A DNA stretch of 64,000 nt from Aliivibrio_A sp016764915 (GCA_965224595.1 OZ245057.1:186001-250000), one strand, 5' to 3'; counted from the first letter of the stretch, positions 8,165-18,600 are shown. The notes: a model not told the origin generated them from the letters alone. Program-made: numbers and translations.

Positions 8165-9610
8165 TTACAACTGCTTAATCACCGCCTGATTCTTACCATT
8201 CTCTTTAGCCTGATACATCAAAATATCGGCATCATGTATGGTTAGATAACTGGGTGCTGTTGCATAAAATGCCGAGCCTAGGCTCACCGTAACATGTCCA
8301 GTAACGCCGAGTGGCTCAAGATTAATCTTCTCTATTGCGGAACAGATCTGCTTAGAAAAATCACTGACCACTGTGAAATTATGTCCCTGTATATATATCG
8401 CAAACTCCTCACCGCCTATTCGAGCTAATAAGAAATCTTGCGGGATCACCGATTCCACCTTACTTACTACAAGTTGAATAGCCCTATCGCCAATGGTGTG
8501 GCCAAAAGTATCATTAATTTTTTTGAAATCATCAATATCAAAAACAATCACGCTAACATTTCGGCTTTGGTTACTGGCACTAGCTAACTTTTCCAGAAAA
8601 AAACGTCGATTATAGATTTTTGTAAGCTCATCAGTTTGGGTTAAATAGATAAGCTGATCATTTGCTTTTTGTAGGGCTTTGGTTTTATTTTTTACCGTTT
8701 TATTCAATTGAAAAATATAGGTCATGGTGACTAAAATCAAAAATCCTGAAACCAGTGGGACTAAATAGGGTGGATAAACTGTCTCAAAATTAATCCAACG
8801 ATTCAAAATTCGGTCACGGTCAGAAAATATGATGGGTTGGAACTCTTTAATTACACTGGATAACAAAGCAGTATTGCCAGCAAGAACAGCGGGTCTTACA
8901 TTTCCTGTATAAAGGTAACGTACGGGCACAAAAGAGTTACTTTTTCGTGACTTTATACTTGAAGTTTGCAGATAAAAGTTGGCAACTTGTAGATCCGCCA
9001 CAAAGGCTTCGATTTTATGATTTAACGCAGCTTCCAGCATCTCTTCGTTATTACTAAACAGCGCCAATTTAACTTTTGGGTAATTATTCTCGATAAAATC
9101 TTGTTCGTAGCCTCCATACACTAAACCCAGAGCCCCTCCTTCATCACCAGACAGGTACGATTCAACACTCTTATCGGCAAGATGATTATCAAAATAGAGG
9201 TGCGTCGTTATTGAGGTAAACGTGTCAGCAAAATCGAACATTGCCTCTCTTTTTTCAGACCACAGCATACCCGCATGTACATCAGCCTCACCGCGCTTCA
9301 ACAGATCGATCGATTCATTCCAGTCTGTGAGAATAAACTCTATTTCACGACCTGTTCTTTTTCCATACTCTTTCCAAAAATCAATCAATATGCCTTTAGG
9401 TTCACCGTTTTTGCCTTCGTATGAGAATGGAATCCACGCTTTTGAGTTGGTGACACGCAGTGGTTTGGTTATTTCATCTTCTTGATTGGCACTTATAGAG
9501 GGAGTTATCAACATGCATGACAATAGCAGGGCGACATAGACAGGCCTAATGCCCATCAATGCTCTAAATTGGAAAAAACTCATAACAAATCGTATAATAA
9601 TCAATGGCAT
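8165..9610 (-). CDS. Membrane diguanylate cyclase with periplasmic amino-acid-binding-type sensor domain
   Basis: The 481-residue protein has an N-terminal signal/anchor (about 20-40), a periplasmic bacterial solute-binding family 3 domain (about 45-270: LRVTNSKAWIPFSYEG, GILIDFWKEYGKRTG, GEADVHAGMLWSEKR), a transmembrane helix (about 285-305, LVPLVSGFLILVTMTYIF) and a C-terminal GGDEF domain (DELTKIYNRRFF to the end). The active-site loop is intact as GGEEF in LARIGGEEFAI. The inhibitory I-site Arg-x-x-Asp is not kept: the position reads IPQD. Expected role: making c-di-GMP in response to a periplasmic amino-acid-like ligand. M10 is an alternative start. It is divergent from another cyclase gene at 9859. 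Confidence 0.88.
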   Translation of the reverse strand: MPLIIIRFVMSFFQFRALMGIRPVYVALLLSCMLITPSISANQEDEITKPLRVTNSKAWIPFSYEGKNGEPKGILIDFWKEYGKRTGREIEFILTDWNESIDLLKRGEADVHAGMLWSEKREAMFDFADTFTSITTHLYFDNHLADKSVESYLSGDEGGALGLVYGGYEQDFIENNYPKVKLALFSNNEEMLEAALNHKIEAFVADLQVANFYLQTSSIKSRKSNSFVPVRYLYTGNVRPAVLAGNTALLSSVIKEFQPIIFSDRDRILNRWINFETVYPPYLVPLVSGFLILVTMTYIFQLNKTVKNKTKALQKANDQLIYLTQTDELTKIYNRRFFLEKLASASNQSRNVSVIVFDIDDFKKINDTFGHTIGDRAIQLVVSKVESVIPQDFLLARIGGEEFAIYIQGHNFTVVSDFSKQICSAIEKINLEPLGVTGHVTVSLGSAFYATAPSYLTIHDADILMYQAKENGKNQAVIKQL

Positions 9611-9858
9611 CTCTCTAATCTAAAAACATGCATCTCATTCCTATTTTTTATATATTACAGCTTGTTAATAGATTTAACTATAAATAAAAGTTATCTCAAT
9701 TCACTAATTCGATAATTCTCGTCAATACATTTCGCTAAATTCTAAAGATGTCCTTTTTTACGATGTGCAAACTTGCTCTCTAAATCACCGTTCATATGTT
9801 GTTGTAACAATAATCTCTACTACCATTAATAACACTATGCTCAATAAGTGGATATCAG

Positions 9859-11589
9859 ATGGGAACAACAAATGACCGTAAATGGCACTTCATGCCAACC
9901 ATTATGTTGTTGATTTCAATGGTTATTGGTTTGTATATCTATCAAGTGACCCTCGATAAATGGGTCAGTAATAATATGAAGGATAACCTAACTGATCTAC
10001 TGTCAGATATTGTTTATGAAATGAATGAGGATAACCCTGATTTCCCCAACCTCAACTCAGAACTCATTGCTGAATACATCAGTCACCTGCCCCAAGCAAC
10101 CTCAGAAAAGCGAATTTCAATAATTTCTAAGGATGGTACCGTTCTTGGCGACAGTTCGATATCGCACCGAGAGTTGGGAACCTTAGATAATCACTCTGAT
10201 AGAATCGAAATCATTGGTGCCATAAATAATGGCAGTGGTTTTAACATCCGATACAGTGACACGTTAGGTATTGATATGTTGTATGTTGCTACTTTGCTTC
10301 CTTTATATGACTCGTTGTATATCGTCCGCTTATCGACACCTATGACACTATTAAAGTCGATGTCATCGGAATTAATGACCATATTGGTTACTCTAATGTC
10401 CAGCAGTTTATTAATCATGGTTCTGTCTACTGTAGTGAGCATTAAACGAATTGATCTACGGGTTAAAAATGAGCAGAGTCTACAAGAAGAACGGATAAAA
10501 CAACGGACATATCAGATTGAGCTGTTGCACCGCCTTGCCAACATGTTAGCTGCCTGCAACTCTTTTGACGAAGCACAAAACGTCATTGCCGACATTGTTC
10601 CTAGAATATTAGGAGACATTAATGGCAGTGTTGCCTTGATGCGTAACTCTCGTAATCAATTAGCAATCAAACTGGACTGGGGACAAAAGTGGCCATCAGC
10701 AATGAGTTACACCCCTGATGAGTGCTGGGCATTACGAAGGGGAAAGCACCATTTATCAAATGACAGTTATCACTCTCTTCCTTGTACTCACAACTCTGCC
10801 GTAGGCGACGATCAAACCTTGTGCATTCCATTAACCGCACATGGTAATACGATAGGAATACTTCACCTCTATTTTGGTGATAAAAATCATCACGTTAGCA
10901 CGTCAACTAAACAGCTAGCGTTTAATATTGCGGAGCATTTGGGCTTAGCGTTAGCCAACTTAAGCCTACAAGAAAAACTTCGTTCTCAAGCACTTATTGA
11001 CCCTCTGACCAGCCTATTTAATCGTCGTTATTTCGAAACTGCGATTGAAGAACAGTTAACGACGGCAAAAAGGGATAAGTTACCATTGTCACTTTTGATG
11101 CTTGATTTTGATCATTTCAAACGCTTTAACGATAACTTTGGTCATGATGCAGGAGATTACGTTTTAAAAGAGATCAGTCGTGTACTGTTAGAAACAGTTG
11201 TTGAGGGGGATTCAGTATGTCGTTTAGGTGGTGAAGAGTTAGCCATTTTAGCCCCTAACCTTGGTCCTTCTCAAGCGATAGAGTTGGCTAATAACATCTG
11301 CCATATTGTTGAAAAACTTCATCTTAGTTTAAAAGGGATCTCCCTAGGAACGTTAACGGTCTCTATTGGCGTCGCTTCTTTTCCAGATTCTAAAGTGAAT
11401 AAAGATGATCTCGTCAAATACGCTGATGTTGCTCTTTACAAAGCAAAAGACCAAGGCAGAAATAGAACAGTACACTATTTAGATCAATATAACGATTCGT
11501 CGCTCCATAATGGAAACGCTGCCCCATTAGAGCTGCTACCGCACTCTAAGAGGAAAGGTGATAAGAGTGATGAGTGCATGAACAGTTAG
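9859..11589 (+). CDS. Membrane diguanylate cyclase with extracytoplasmic and GAF-like domains (GGEEL loop)
   Basis: The 576-residue protein has a first membrane helix at about 12-30 (PTIMLLISMVIGLYIY), an extracytoplasmic region to about 170, a second helix (about 175-192, LMTILVTLMSSSLLIMVLST), a coiled segment, a GAF-like domain (about 218-370) and a GGDEF domain from DPLTSLFNRRYFE. The signature loop is GGEEL (RLGGEELAIL) rather than GGDEF/GGEEF, a conservative change found in some active enzymes. The I-site Arg is absent (VEGD). GGATATC precedes the ATG at 9859. It is divergent from the other cyclase and followed closely by the PHP gene. Activity is probable but unproven because of the Leu substitution. 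Confidence 0.85.
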   Translation: MGTTNDRKWHFMPTIMLLISMVIGLYIYQVTLDKWVSNNMKDNLTDLLSDIVYEMNEDNPDFPNLNSELIAEYISHLPQATSEKRISIISKDGTVLGDSSISHRELGTLDNHSDRIEIIGAINNGSGFNIRYSDTLGIDMLYVATLLPLYDSLYIVRLSTPMTLLKSMSSELMTILVTLMSSSLLIMVLSTVVSIKRIDLRVKNEQSLQEERIKQRTYQIELLHRLANMLAACNSFDEAQNVIADIVPRILGDINGSVALMRNSRNQLAIKLDWGQKWPSAMSYTPDECWALRRGKHHLSNDSYHSLPCTHNSAVGDDQTLCIPLTAHGNTIGILHLYFGDKNHHVSTSTKQLAFNIAEHLGLALANLSLQEKLRSQALIDPLTSLFNRRYFETAIEEQLTTAKRDKLPLSLLMLDFDHFKRFNDNFGHDAGDYVLKEISRVLLETVVEGDSVCRLGGEELAILAPNLGPSQAIELANNICHIVEKLHLSLKGISLGTLTVSIGVASFPDSKVNKDDLVKYADVALYKAKDQGRNRTVHYLDQYNDSSLHNGNAAPLELLPHSKRKGDKSDECMNS

Positions 11590-11671
11590 TGAAAGATTCA
11601 CATTTATACAGGTGTGTTCTGAGTCTCAAACCGTTATAGTTCTTCTACGTTTGCTAAATGTTGAAGTTATT

Positions 11672-12418
11672 ATGAAAATTGTCGTTGATACTCATACCCA
11701 CACCTACGCCAGTGGCCATGCCTATAGCACACTGATTGAAAACGCTCGCATGGCTAAAGAGCACCAACTCTCCATGTTTTGCTGCACCGATCACTCTGGT
11801 GATATGCCCGGTGCTCCCCATCCTTGGTATTTCAGCAACCAAAAAATTCTGCCTAGATTTATTGAAGATGTCGCCGTCATTCGTGGTGTAGAGACCAATA
11901 TTGTCAACGAAAATGGAGATATTGACATTCCACTGCAAGTAGATAGAAACCTAGATTGGGTACTCGCTAGCTTCCATGAACCCGTTTTTAAGCCAAGCAC
12001 TAAACAGAGTCATACCCAAGCACTGCTTAATGTCATTAAAGGGGGGCGAGTTGATGCTCTTGGTCACCTAGGCAACCCTAATTTCGATTTTGATTTTAGG
12101 CAGGTGATTCAGTACGCGAAAGATCATCACGTCGCCATTGAAATCAATAACACTTCACTTAATGGCAATAGTCGAAAAGGCAGCCTTGAGCGCTGTGGGG
12201 AGATAGCCGCTATCTGTAAAGAGGTAGGTGCTTATGTTACCACTGGTTCCGATGCTCATTTTTGCTCAATTGTTGGTGAGTTTGATCGAGTAAACATTTT
12301 GTTTGATCAAGTAGATATGCCTGAACATCAGGTGATCACCCACTCTACTCAACAATTTCTTGCTTTTTTACTACTACGTGGCCGCGAAAAAATTAACGAG
12401 TATGCTGAGCTCTATTAA
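11672..12418 (+). CDS. ycdX: PHP-domain phosphatase, YcdX family
   Basis: This is a 248-residue trinuclear-zinc PHP-fold phosphatase. Metal ligands appear in order in DTHTHTYASGHAYST (near residue 7), CCTDHSGDMPG, RGVETNI, ASFHEPVF, LGHLGNP and TGSDAHF, the YcdX pattern. The frame is open from 11612, but the family begins at the MKIVVDTHTH ATG at 11672, so that start is used; the ribosome site there is weak. Known members hydrolyse phosphate esters and E. coli YcdX is linked to swarming; the natural substrate is uncertain. It follows the cyclase by about 80 bases and converges on the gene at 12426 with only seven bases between the stops. Confidence 0.9.
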   Translation: MKIVVDTHTHTYASGHAYSTLIENARMAKEHQLSMFCCTDHSGDMPGAPHPWYFSNQKILPRFIEDVAVIRGVETNIVNENGDIDIPLQVDRNLDWVLASFHEPVFKPSTKQSHTQALLNVIKGGRVDALGHLGNPNFDFDFRQVIQYAKDHHVAIEINNTSLNGNSRKGSLERCGEIAAICKEVGAYVTTGSDAHFCSIVGEFDRVNILFDQVDMPEHQVITHSTQQFLAFLLLRGREKINEYAELY

Positions 12419-12425
12419 TATTTGG

Positions 12426-12791
12426 TCAGAAGTTTTCAGCAACATCAATGGCACATCGAGCCTCAATTAATGTGCAGCCAGTCTCTGCCATTAATTGATT
12501 CACTGTTATGACGGGGTTAGCTTGTAACATCAGCGCTAAATTAAAGGTGGGTTTGGGCATAGCGTTATCAATCACCTCTGCTATCCAAATTCCACGACCT
12601 AATCGTAACGCATCTCTGAGCTGACTCAACAGAGCCACTTCCCCCGTTAACAACCAATTTCTTGAACGACGAATTCGTTTGACCGTACAACCATGCTGCT
12701 GAACAAGCTCTAGCATGACCGCCTTACAATCAATGCGATGAAGAAAGTTGTTTAACTGAATCGACAACGTTTTTGAATTGAAATTTTGCAC
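12426..12791 (-). CDS. Small ribosome-recycling-factor-like (RRF_GI-type) protein, coupled to the kinase gene
   Basis: The reading frame runs from 12860, but the best start is a GTG at 12789-12791 because AGGGAGG lies five bases upstream. This gives 121 residues, close to the roughly 120 of the small family labelled RRF_GI in Pfam, known mostly from Vibrionaceae-type genomes. Visible features are LSIQLNNFLHRIDCK near the N-terminus, RSRNWLLTG and a C-terminal helical LMAETGCTLIEARCAID. It overlaps the last 62 bases of the histidine kinase gene, so it is probably translated by coupling. No activity is established; the family name comes from distant similarity. The family match is from memory at moderate confidence. 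Confidence 0.6.
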   Translation of the reverse strand: MQNFNSKTLSIQLNNFLHRIDCKAVMLELVQQHGCTVKRIRRSRNWLLTGEVALLSQLRDALRLGRGIWIAEVIDNAMPKPTFNLALMLQANPVITVNQLMAETGCTLIEARCAIDVAENF

Positions 12792-14037
12792 GACAACCTC
12801 CCTCTCTTCGGTTTGATAACTCGAAATCCCATCCGTAGCTGTCACATAGGCGTTTGACAATCAATAACCCTAAACCATGTTCTGTGTCTGGATTATCTGT
12901 TAAACCACGGCCCGTATCCGTCACTTGAATACAGTGAGCTTCAATAGAGAGTTTAATCGTGCCATCACTCGTAAAGCGAATCGCATTATTTAAGAGATTT
13001 TTTAAAATCATCACCAATACTGATGGCGGCATATTTATTTGACACTCAGCTTCAATTAAACACTCAATATTTAACTTATCACTTAGTTTCGCTTGGTACT
13101 TATCAAGTTGCAAAGTGTCTAAATTAATACTGTGTAGATCATGCTTACGCTGCACATTCTCTTGCTTCACAATGTTAAGTAAAACTTCTACTGTGGCTTG
13201 CATATTCACTGCTGCAGTCAGGATTCTTTCACGTTGTTTAGCTTGAAATACGGGATCAGTTTTCATCGCTTGCAGGCTTGCGGCCCCAAGGACGATTGCA
13301 ATCGGAGTTTTCAGTTCATGGCTGGCATACTTGGCAAACATCATCTCTTGTTTTGCCAGGCGCTCTTTCATCTGTTTATAACTATTTAAATGTTGTGTTA
13401 AGCGTTTAATTTCGTCGATCGAACTCGGTGACACTTCAAAGTCATCTTGGCTGTTCAGCTCGAGCTGCTCGCATAATTGTGACACTTGTGACATCAAACC
13501 ATCAAATACTCGTCGCAATGAAAAACGTAAAAATGCGATCAGGCACAGCATTAGGACCAAGGAAATCAAGATCAAAACTCCCCAGCCATCATCACCAAAT
13601 TCTACGTCTCGATTACCAATAATTAAATACAAAGGGACCGTTTTACCATTAGTATCTGAAAATGAAGAATGAAACACCAAAAAACCATCATCATCAAACT
13701 TTCTAAATCGAGTGACCTCTCCTTTTGGTAACGGAAGCGCTTCTGTCACCTCTTGATCGAGAATAGCATCATCGTAATAGGCTTTCACATACGAACCCAA
13801 GTCAGCTTTATCCTCTTTCGCTAAGATGTAGTAATCTTTACCAGCCTGCTCAAATGAAACAAGGTGTTTTTCAATCTGAATTTCTTCATTGAAAACTAAA
13901 TAGAGGGAAAATGAGAAAAAAACCAAAAAAGTTGATGACAGTGCTATCACTGAAAATACAAACATAAGGCGCTTCTTAACATCATCTATAGAGTTGCCAA
14001 GTTCGCGCTTAAACAGTCGTGTCCATAACCAATACAT
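12730..14037 (-). CDS. Membrane sensor histidine kinase
   Basis: This is a 435-residue kinase with two membrane helices (about 24-48 and 152-172) flanking a periplasmic sensor of about 100 residues. A HisKA domain follows with the phospho-accepting H240 in KYASHELKTPIAI, then a HATPase domain with N box NLLNNAIRFT, G1 box VTDTGRGL and G2 box HGLGLLIV. Its ATG directly follows the stop of the response regulator gene (14038), so the two form one operon with the RRF_GI-like gene. The divergent RND genes at 14873 are its likely output. The signal is unknown. Confidence 0.9.
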   Translation of the reverse strand: MYWLWTRLFKRELGNSIDDVKKRLMFVFSVIALSSTFLVFFSFSLYLVFNEEIQIEKHLVSFEQAGKDYYILAKEDKADLGSYVKAYYDDAILDQEVTEALPLPKGEVTRFRKFDDDGFLVFHSSFSDTNGKTVPLYLIIGNRDVEFGDDGWGVLILISLVLMLCLIAFLRFSLRRVFDGLMSQVSQLCEQLELNSQDDFEVSPSSIDEIKRLTQHLNSYKQMKERLAKQEMMFAKYASHELKTPIAIVLGAASLQAMKTDPVFQAKQRERILTAAVNMQATVEVLLNIVKQENVQRKHDLHSINLDTLQLDKYQAKLSDKLNIECLIEAECQINMPPSVLVMILKNLLNNAIRFTSDGTIKLSIEAHCIQVTDTGRGLTDNPDTEHGLGLLIVKRLCDSYGWDFELSNRREGGCRAKFQFKNVVDSVKQLSSSH

Positions 14038-14718
14038 CTACACTTCCAACTTAAAACCAATTTTTGGTACCGTGACCAACATCGGTTTTGCGAAGGATTT
14101 ATCCAACACATTTCTTAACAGGTAAATGTGGCTGCGCAATATGTCTTTATCTGGCGTCTCATCTCCCCATATTTCATGAATGAGAGCATCACGAGAAACA
14201 ACATTGGGTGCTGATTTCATAAGCTTAGACAATATCTGATACATCACTGGAGTCACGATTAACTCTTGGCCTTCACGTGTCACTTTATGAGAACTCTGAT
14301 CAATGGTTAACTTACCAAATTGAATCACTGAACTTGCCACTTCACCACGATAACGCTTGATCATTGCGCATAAACGGACTTCCAATTCAGGAAAATTAAA
14401 TGGCTTAGTGACAAAGTCATCTACACCTCGATCAAACCCATTAATCAGATCATCTTGTCCATTCAGTGCGGTCAGCATCAATATTGGCGTAGTACACCCT
14501 AACTCTCGTAACTCTTTCGCGACTTGCATTCCGTCTTTTTTCGGCATCATTACATCTAAAATAATGGCGTCGAATTCATTATCTAAAGCCAGCGATAGGC
14601 CTAACTCTCCGTTATCGGCAAAATCGACTTGTGCTCCCTTCACTTCTAAAAAGTCTGCCAGAATACCTTGCAGCTCTTCGTTATCTTCTACCACCAGTAT
14701 CTGTTTATTCTTCAACAT
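14038..14718 (-). CDS. OmpR/PhoB-family response regulator
   Basis: This is a 226-residue two-domain regulator. The receiver domain has the acidic pocket E11-D12 in VVEDNEEL, the phosphorylation site D55 in IILDVMMPKKDG and the conserved lysine in DDFVTKPFNFP. The C-terminal winged-helix domain (about 130-226) ends with the typical DKDILRSHIYLLRNVLDK and TVPKIGFKL. GGAAATGGC precedes the ATG. It is cotranscribed with the histidine kinase and divergent from the RND adaptor gene. GTCGA-type repeats in the shared gap are candidate binding sites. Confidence 0.92.
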   Translation of the reverse strand: MLKNKQILVVEDNEELQGILADFLEVKGAQVDFADNGELGLSLALDNEFDAIILDVMMPKKDGMQVAKELRELGCTTPILMLTALNGQDDLINGFDRGVDDFVTKPFNFPELEVRLCAMIKRYRGEVASSVIQFGKLTIDQSSHKVTREGQELIVTPVMYQILSKLMKSAPNVVSRDALIHEIWGDETPDKDILRSHIYLLRNVLDKSFAKPMLVTVPKIGFKLEV

Positions 14719-14766
14719 GCCATTTCCTAGAAGTTCGGTTTTATCTTTTTATTCTACCAAATGATC

Positions 14767-14853
14767 GTCGAATTTATGTCGAACCTGCCCCTATTTAGCA
14801 TTCTAAACAAATTCGACAAATAGTTGACATAACTGAGCCCAAAATGTCGACAT
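14767..14853. promoter_or_regulatory. GTCGA repeat cluster, candidate response-regulator binding sites
   Basis: The 154-base divergent gap has GTCGAATTT at 14767-14775, GTCGAA again at 14778-14783 (11-base period, one helical turn), the inverted AAATTCGAC at 14809-14817, TTGACAT at 14824-14830 and the palindrome ATGTCGACAT at 14844-14853, which lies 19 bases before the adaptor ATG. Direct repeats spaced by 10-11 bases are the usual OmpR/PhoB-family operator layout. Confidence 0.5.
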
Positions 14854-14872
14854 CAGAATATAGGACGCAATC

Positions 14873-15676
14873 ATGACTAACAATTTACTCACTTTACGTT
14901 ACACCGCATTATGTTTGGCCAGTGTATTACTTTCTCAACCAGCTTTCGCTGTCGACCTCATCGGTCATACAAAAAGTAAACATCCACTTGATGTCGTCTC
15001 AGAGATCAGCGGGAAGGTTGAGATGGCCAACATTGAAATTGGCGAGAAAGTAACCCTGGGCACCTTGATTGCTAGTATCAAATCTCAGGATTTTGAATTA
15101 GAAGTAAATAAACAGAATGCAAATTTACAACTGGCAAAATCCGATCTAAAGATTAAAACTTCATTATATAAACGCTATCAAGAGTTACGTAGCAAAAACA
15201 GTTTATCGCAAAACGAACTGGATATCGCTCAAGCTGATTATCAAAGCGCACAAGCAAATTTATCACTCGCTCAAATAGAGTTAACAAAAGCTCGATTGGA
15301 TGTAGATAACACACAAATTAATGCTGCAATTAATGGGTATGTTGTGAATCGCAGCACTGAAAATGGTGCTTGGGTCAATCAAGGCGATTTGCTTTATCGT
15401 ATCGTCAACATTAACACACTCAATGTACGACTGTTGGCCAGTGAATTTGACATCAGTGAACTGAATGTTGGTCAACCTATCGAGTTATGGTCAGAAGCAA
15501 ACCCAACATTAAAAGTTAAATCTGTGATAAAGCGTATTGGAGTGGAAGTTGATCCTCAATATTTTGCCTATCCCGTTGAAGTGGAAATTGATAATACGCA
15601 ACATCAATTTAAACCTGGAATGTCAATTCATGCCACCACTCTAATGTCTCCACTCCCTCAAACACAATCTAATTAG
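14873..15676 (+). CDS. RND efflux periplasmic adaptor (membrane fusion protein)
   Basis: This is a 267-residue HlyD/AcrA-type adaptor, shorter than the usual 350-400. A signal peptide (about 1-27, ending SQPAFA) is followed by the first half of a lipoyl-like domain (VSEISGKVEMANIEIGEKV), a short alpha-hairpin (about 80-140: LQLAKSDLKIKTSLYKRYQ, then ELDIAQADYQSAQANL), the second lipoyl half (INAAINGYVVNRSTENGAWV) and a beta-barrel. It is not a lipoprotein. GGACG precedes the ATG. The RND pump gene starts nine bases after its stop. It is divergent from the two-component system that probably controls it. No outer membrane channel is encoded beside it, so it would share one from elsewhere. Confidence 0.87.
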   Translation: MTNNLLTLRYTALCLASVLLSQPAFAVDLIGHTKSKHPLDVVSEISGKVEMANIEIGEKVTLGTLIASIKSQDFELEVNKQNANLQLAKSDLKIKTSLYKRYQELRSKNSLSQNELDIAQADYQSAQANLSLAQIELTKARLDVDNTQINAAINGYVVNRSTENGAWVNQGDLLYRIVNINTLNVRLLASEFDISELNVGQPIELWSEANPTLKVKSVIKRIGVEVDPQYFAYPVEVEIDNTQHQFKPGMSIHATTLMSPLPQTQSN

Positions 15677-15685
15677 GCCCCATTC

Positions 15686-18600
15686 ATGACCAATTTTATC
15701 GCCTATTTTGCTCAACGAAGTTTTCTTGCACGGATCATTACCATTATGGTGCTGATGATTGGCGCTGGTTCTTTAGCCACTTTAAAACTGCAAGAACTGC
15801 CAGACGTTGCATTTGCAGAAGTGGATATTACGACTCAATATCCTGGTGCAACGGCTCAAGATGTTGAAGTGAACATTACGAATCTAATAGAAAAAGAGCT
15901 CAAATCAGTCGAAGGGATGCGTACGTTTACCTCTCAATCTACTGACGGCTCATCCAACATATCCATTGAAATAGATGAAGCAACGGATGTAGCCAAAGTG
16001 CTTCGAGATATTCAACAAGCGGTAGATCGCGTACAAGGTTTGCCCAAGGATATTAAAAACCCGCCCGCAGTGGCGCAAAAGAGCACCTCTTCTTTTCAAG
16101 TATTAACCTTTGGCATCAGCTTAAAAGATTCAATCAATGGTAATTATACCCAGCTTCAGAGATACACACGTCTACTTGAAAATCAGTTGAAAAGTGTCGC
16201 TGGGGTTGGTAGCGTTACGATGACGGGCTTTGATGAACGTGAATTCTGGATTGAAGTTGACCCTACTAAAGTAAGTCGTTATCAATTAACCTATAACGAA
16301 GTGATCAATGCAGTTAATAATCGCAACCTTTCTCTTTCTGGTGGCGTGGTTGAATCATGGAATAGTGAACAAAAAATTGTCACTATGACCCAAGTTCAGT
16401 CAGTGGACGAATTAGCAAAAACTATCATCAAAGTGTTACCTACTGGTGGACTGATCCGATTATCCGATGTAGCGGATGTTATCGATACTTTCGAAAAACC
16501 CTCTCAACAAGGCGTGCTTAATGGTGAAGTAGCGATTCTATTTAGCGTGACCAACGCGGCCAGTGCCGACATTATTAATACCATTGACAACATCAAGAAC
16601 TTTATCGAAACGGAGAAGCTGCGTGTCGGGGATGATTTCTCATTCGACTATGGATTAAACCTTGGCGACGACATGACTGACAAGTTCTCGATTGTCTCAA
16701 CTAACGGTGGAATTGGACTCATCTTAGTACTCGCCGTATTAAGTATGATCCTAAAACGTCAGATTGCATTTTGGGTATCAGTTTCAATCCCATTCTGTGT
16801 TCTGGGCGTGATGGCTGTATTACCGATATTAGGCATGAACCTCGACAGCGTAACCTTAGCCGCTCTTCTTTTGGTTATCGGCATTATTGTCGATGATTCG
16901 GTGATTGTCGCTGAAAGTATTTATCAAGAAAAAGAGGCGGGGAAAAGTGCCATCAATGCGGCGATTGACGGAACAAAAAATGTCATTAAACCCATTATTG
17001 CCAGTTTAACGACTACCGCTTTAGTGTTCATTCCTATGTTTTTTATTCCAGGCACGATGGGCAAAGCCATTGTGGTGATCCCTATTACCGTGCTTGTGGC
17101 TCTGCTCTTTTCATTGGCAGAGTGTACCTTTACACTGCCGGCTCACTTAGCCAACTCTTTGATAGAAAAAAAGAAAGAAGCAAACTCAACGGATCATTTC
17201 CAAGTGGTCACTCGTGCTTATATTTACCTACTAAAATTGTCACTATCCTTTAAGAAGACGGTACTGTTGATTGCTGTCGTGACATTGGCTATCGGTGTGA
17301 GTTTAACCACAACTCTGAAGCTCGACATTTTCCCATCCGAGACGGCAAAATACATTGAAGTCTATACCGAAATCAAGCCCGGAACGCCACTTGAAAAAGT
17401 ACGTAAAGCACACGCACAGTTAGAGTTAGCTATCAGTTCATTGCCTAATAATGAGCTGAAAAGTTACGAACTCACTTATAGCACCCCTGTAAGCACTGGA
17501 TTAATTGTTCTTAGTAATTTTGAAAATAGAGATCGCAGCGCTGGCAGCATTATTGCCGATCTTAATAGCCAACTCGACAATATAACAGAGCTGTCGTTCG
17601 TAAAGCTATCGGTAGATGCTGGTGGTCCACCTCCGGGAGAGCCCGTAGAAGTACGTGTAATAGGAGGTTCATTTGAAGAACGTAACCAAGCCGTCGAGAC
17701 AGTAACTACATGGTTAAACGCCCAACAAGGTCTCAATAAGATCACTAATAGTGAAGCACTCAAAGAGCCACAATTACAGATTGTTCCTCAATACGAATGG
17801 TTAGCTCGTTACCAATTAACCGCTGCTGATTTAGCGTCAACCCTACGTATTGCATTTGAGGGCGAAAGTGTTACCTCTACATGGATTGGTGATCAAGAGG
17901 TGAATCTACGCGTTATTCTTAACGATGAATATCGCAATATCGATAAACTGGCCACAACCAAGATCTATACCGCATCAGGTGCGCAAGTTCCTTTATCAAG
18001 ATTAGCCAAAGTAGAGCAGATTGAAGCTCCACGTCTGATTCAGCACTACAATGGCGCTCGTGAAGTAACGGTTACGGCTCAGATAACAGATGAGAATCTC
18101 AACTCTGTAGAATTAAGCAGCACTATGCTAACTGAATTAAAAGGTCAATTCTCGTCGAGTGTCAATATTGAGGCTGGCGGTGAAGCAGAAAGCACCAACG
18201 AGACCATGAGTGGATTTGTTGTGGCCTTTCCTGTGGCACTCATTGGTATCTATTTCGTATTGGCGGTCATGTTTCACTCACTCGTGCAGCCACTGCTTAT
18301 TATGATCGTCATCCCGTTTGCAGTGATTGCATCATTAATGGCACTGTTTGTTCATATGCAGCCAATCTCACTGTTTGCTTTGATTGGTGTATTAGGCATG
18401 ACAGGGGTTGTTGTTAATAATTCATTGGTGTTGATCAATCGGATTAATGAGCTGTTAGCTGATGGGAAAGCCATGATTGACGCTGTCACACAGGCGGCTA
18501 TTAGTCGCTTAAGACCGATCGTATTAACATCGCTTACTACGGTTGTTGGATTGTTGCCTCTTGCTTATGGCATAGGAGGAACTGATGTGTTCATGGGACC

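Noticed and set aside
12792..12860. Longer form of the RRF_GI-like gene starting at the ATG at 12860
   Set aside because: A GTG at 12791 has a near-ideal AGGGAGG five bases upstream and gives the family length. The extension lies wholly inside the kinase gene.
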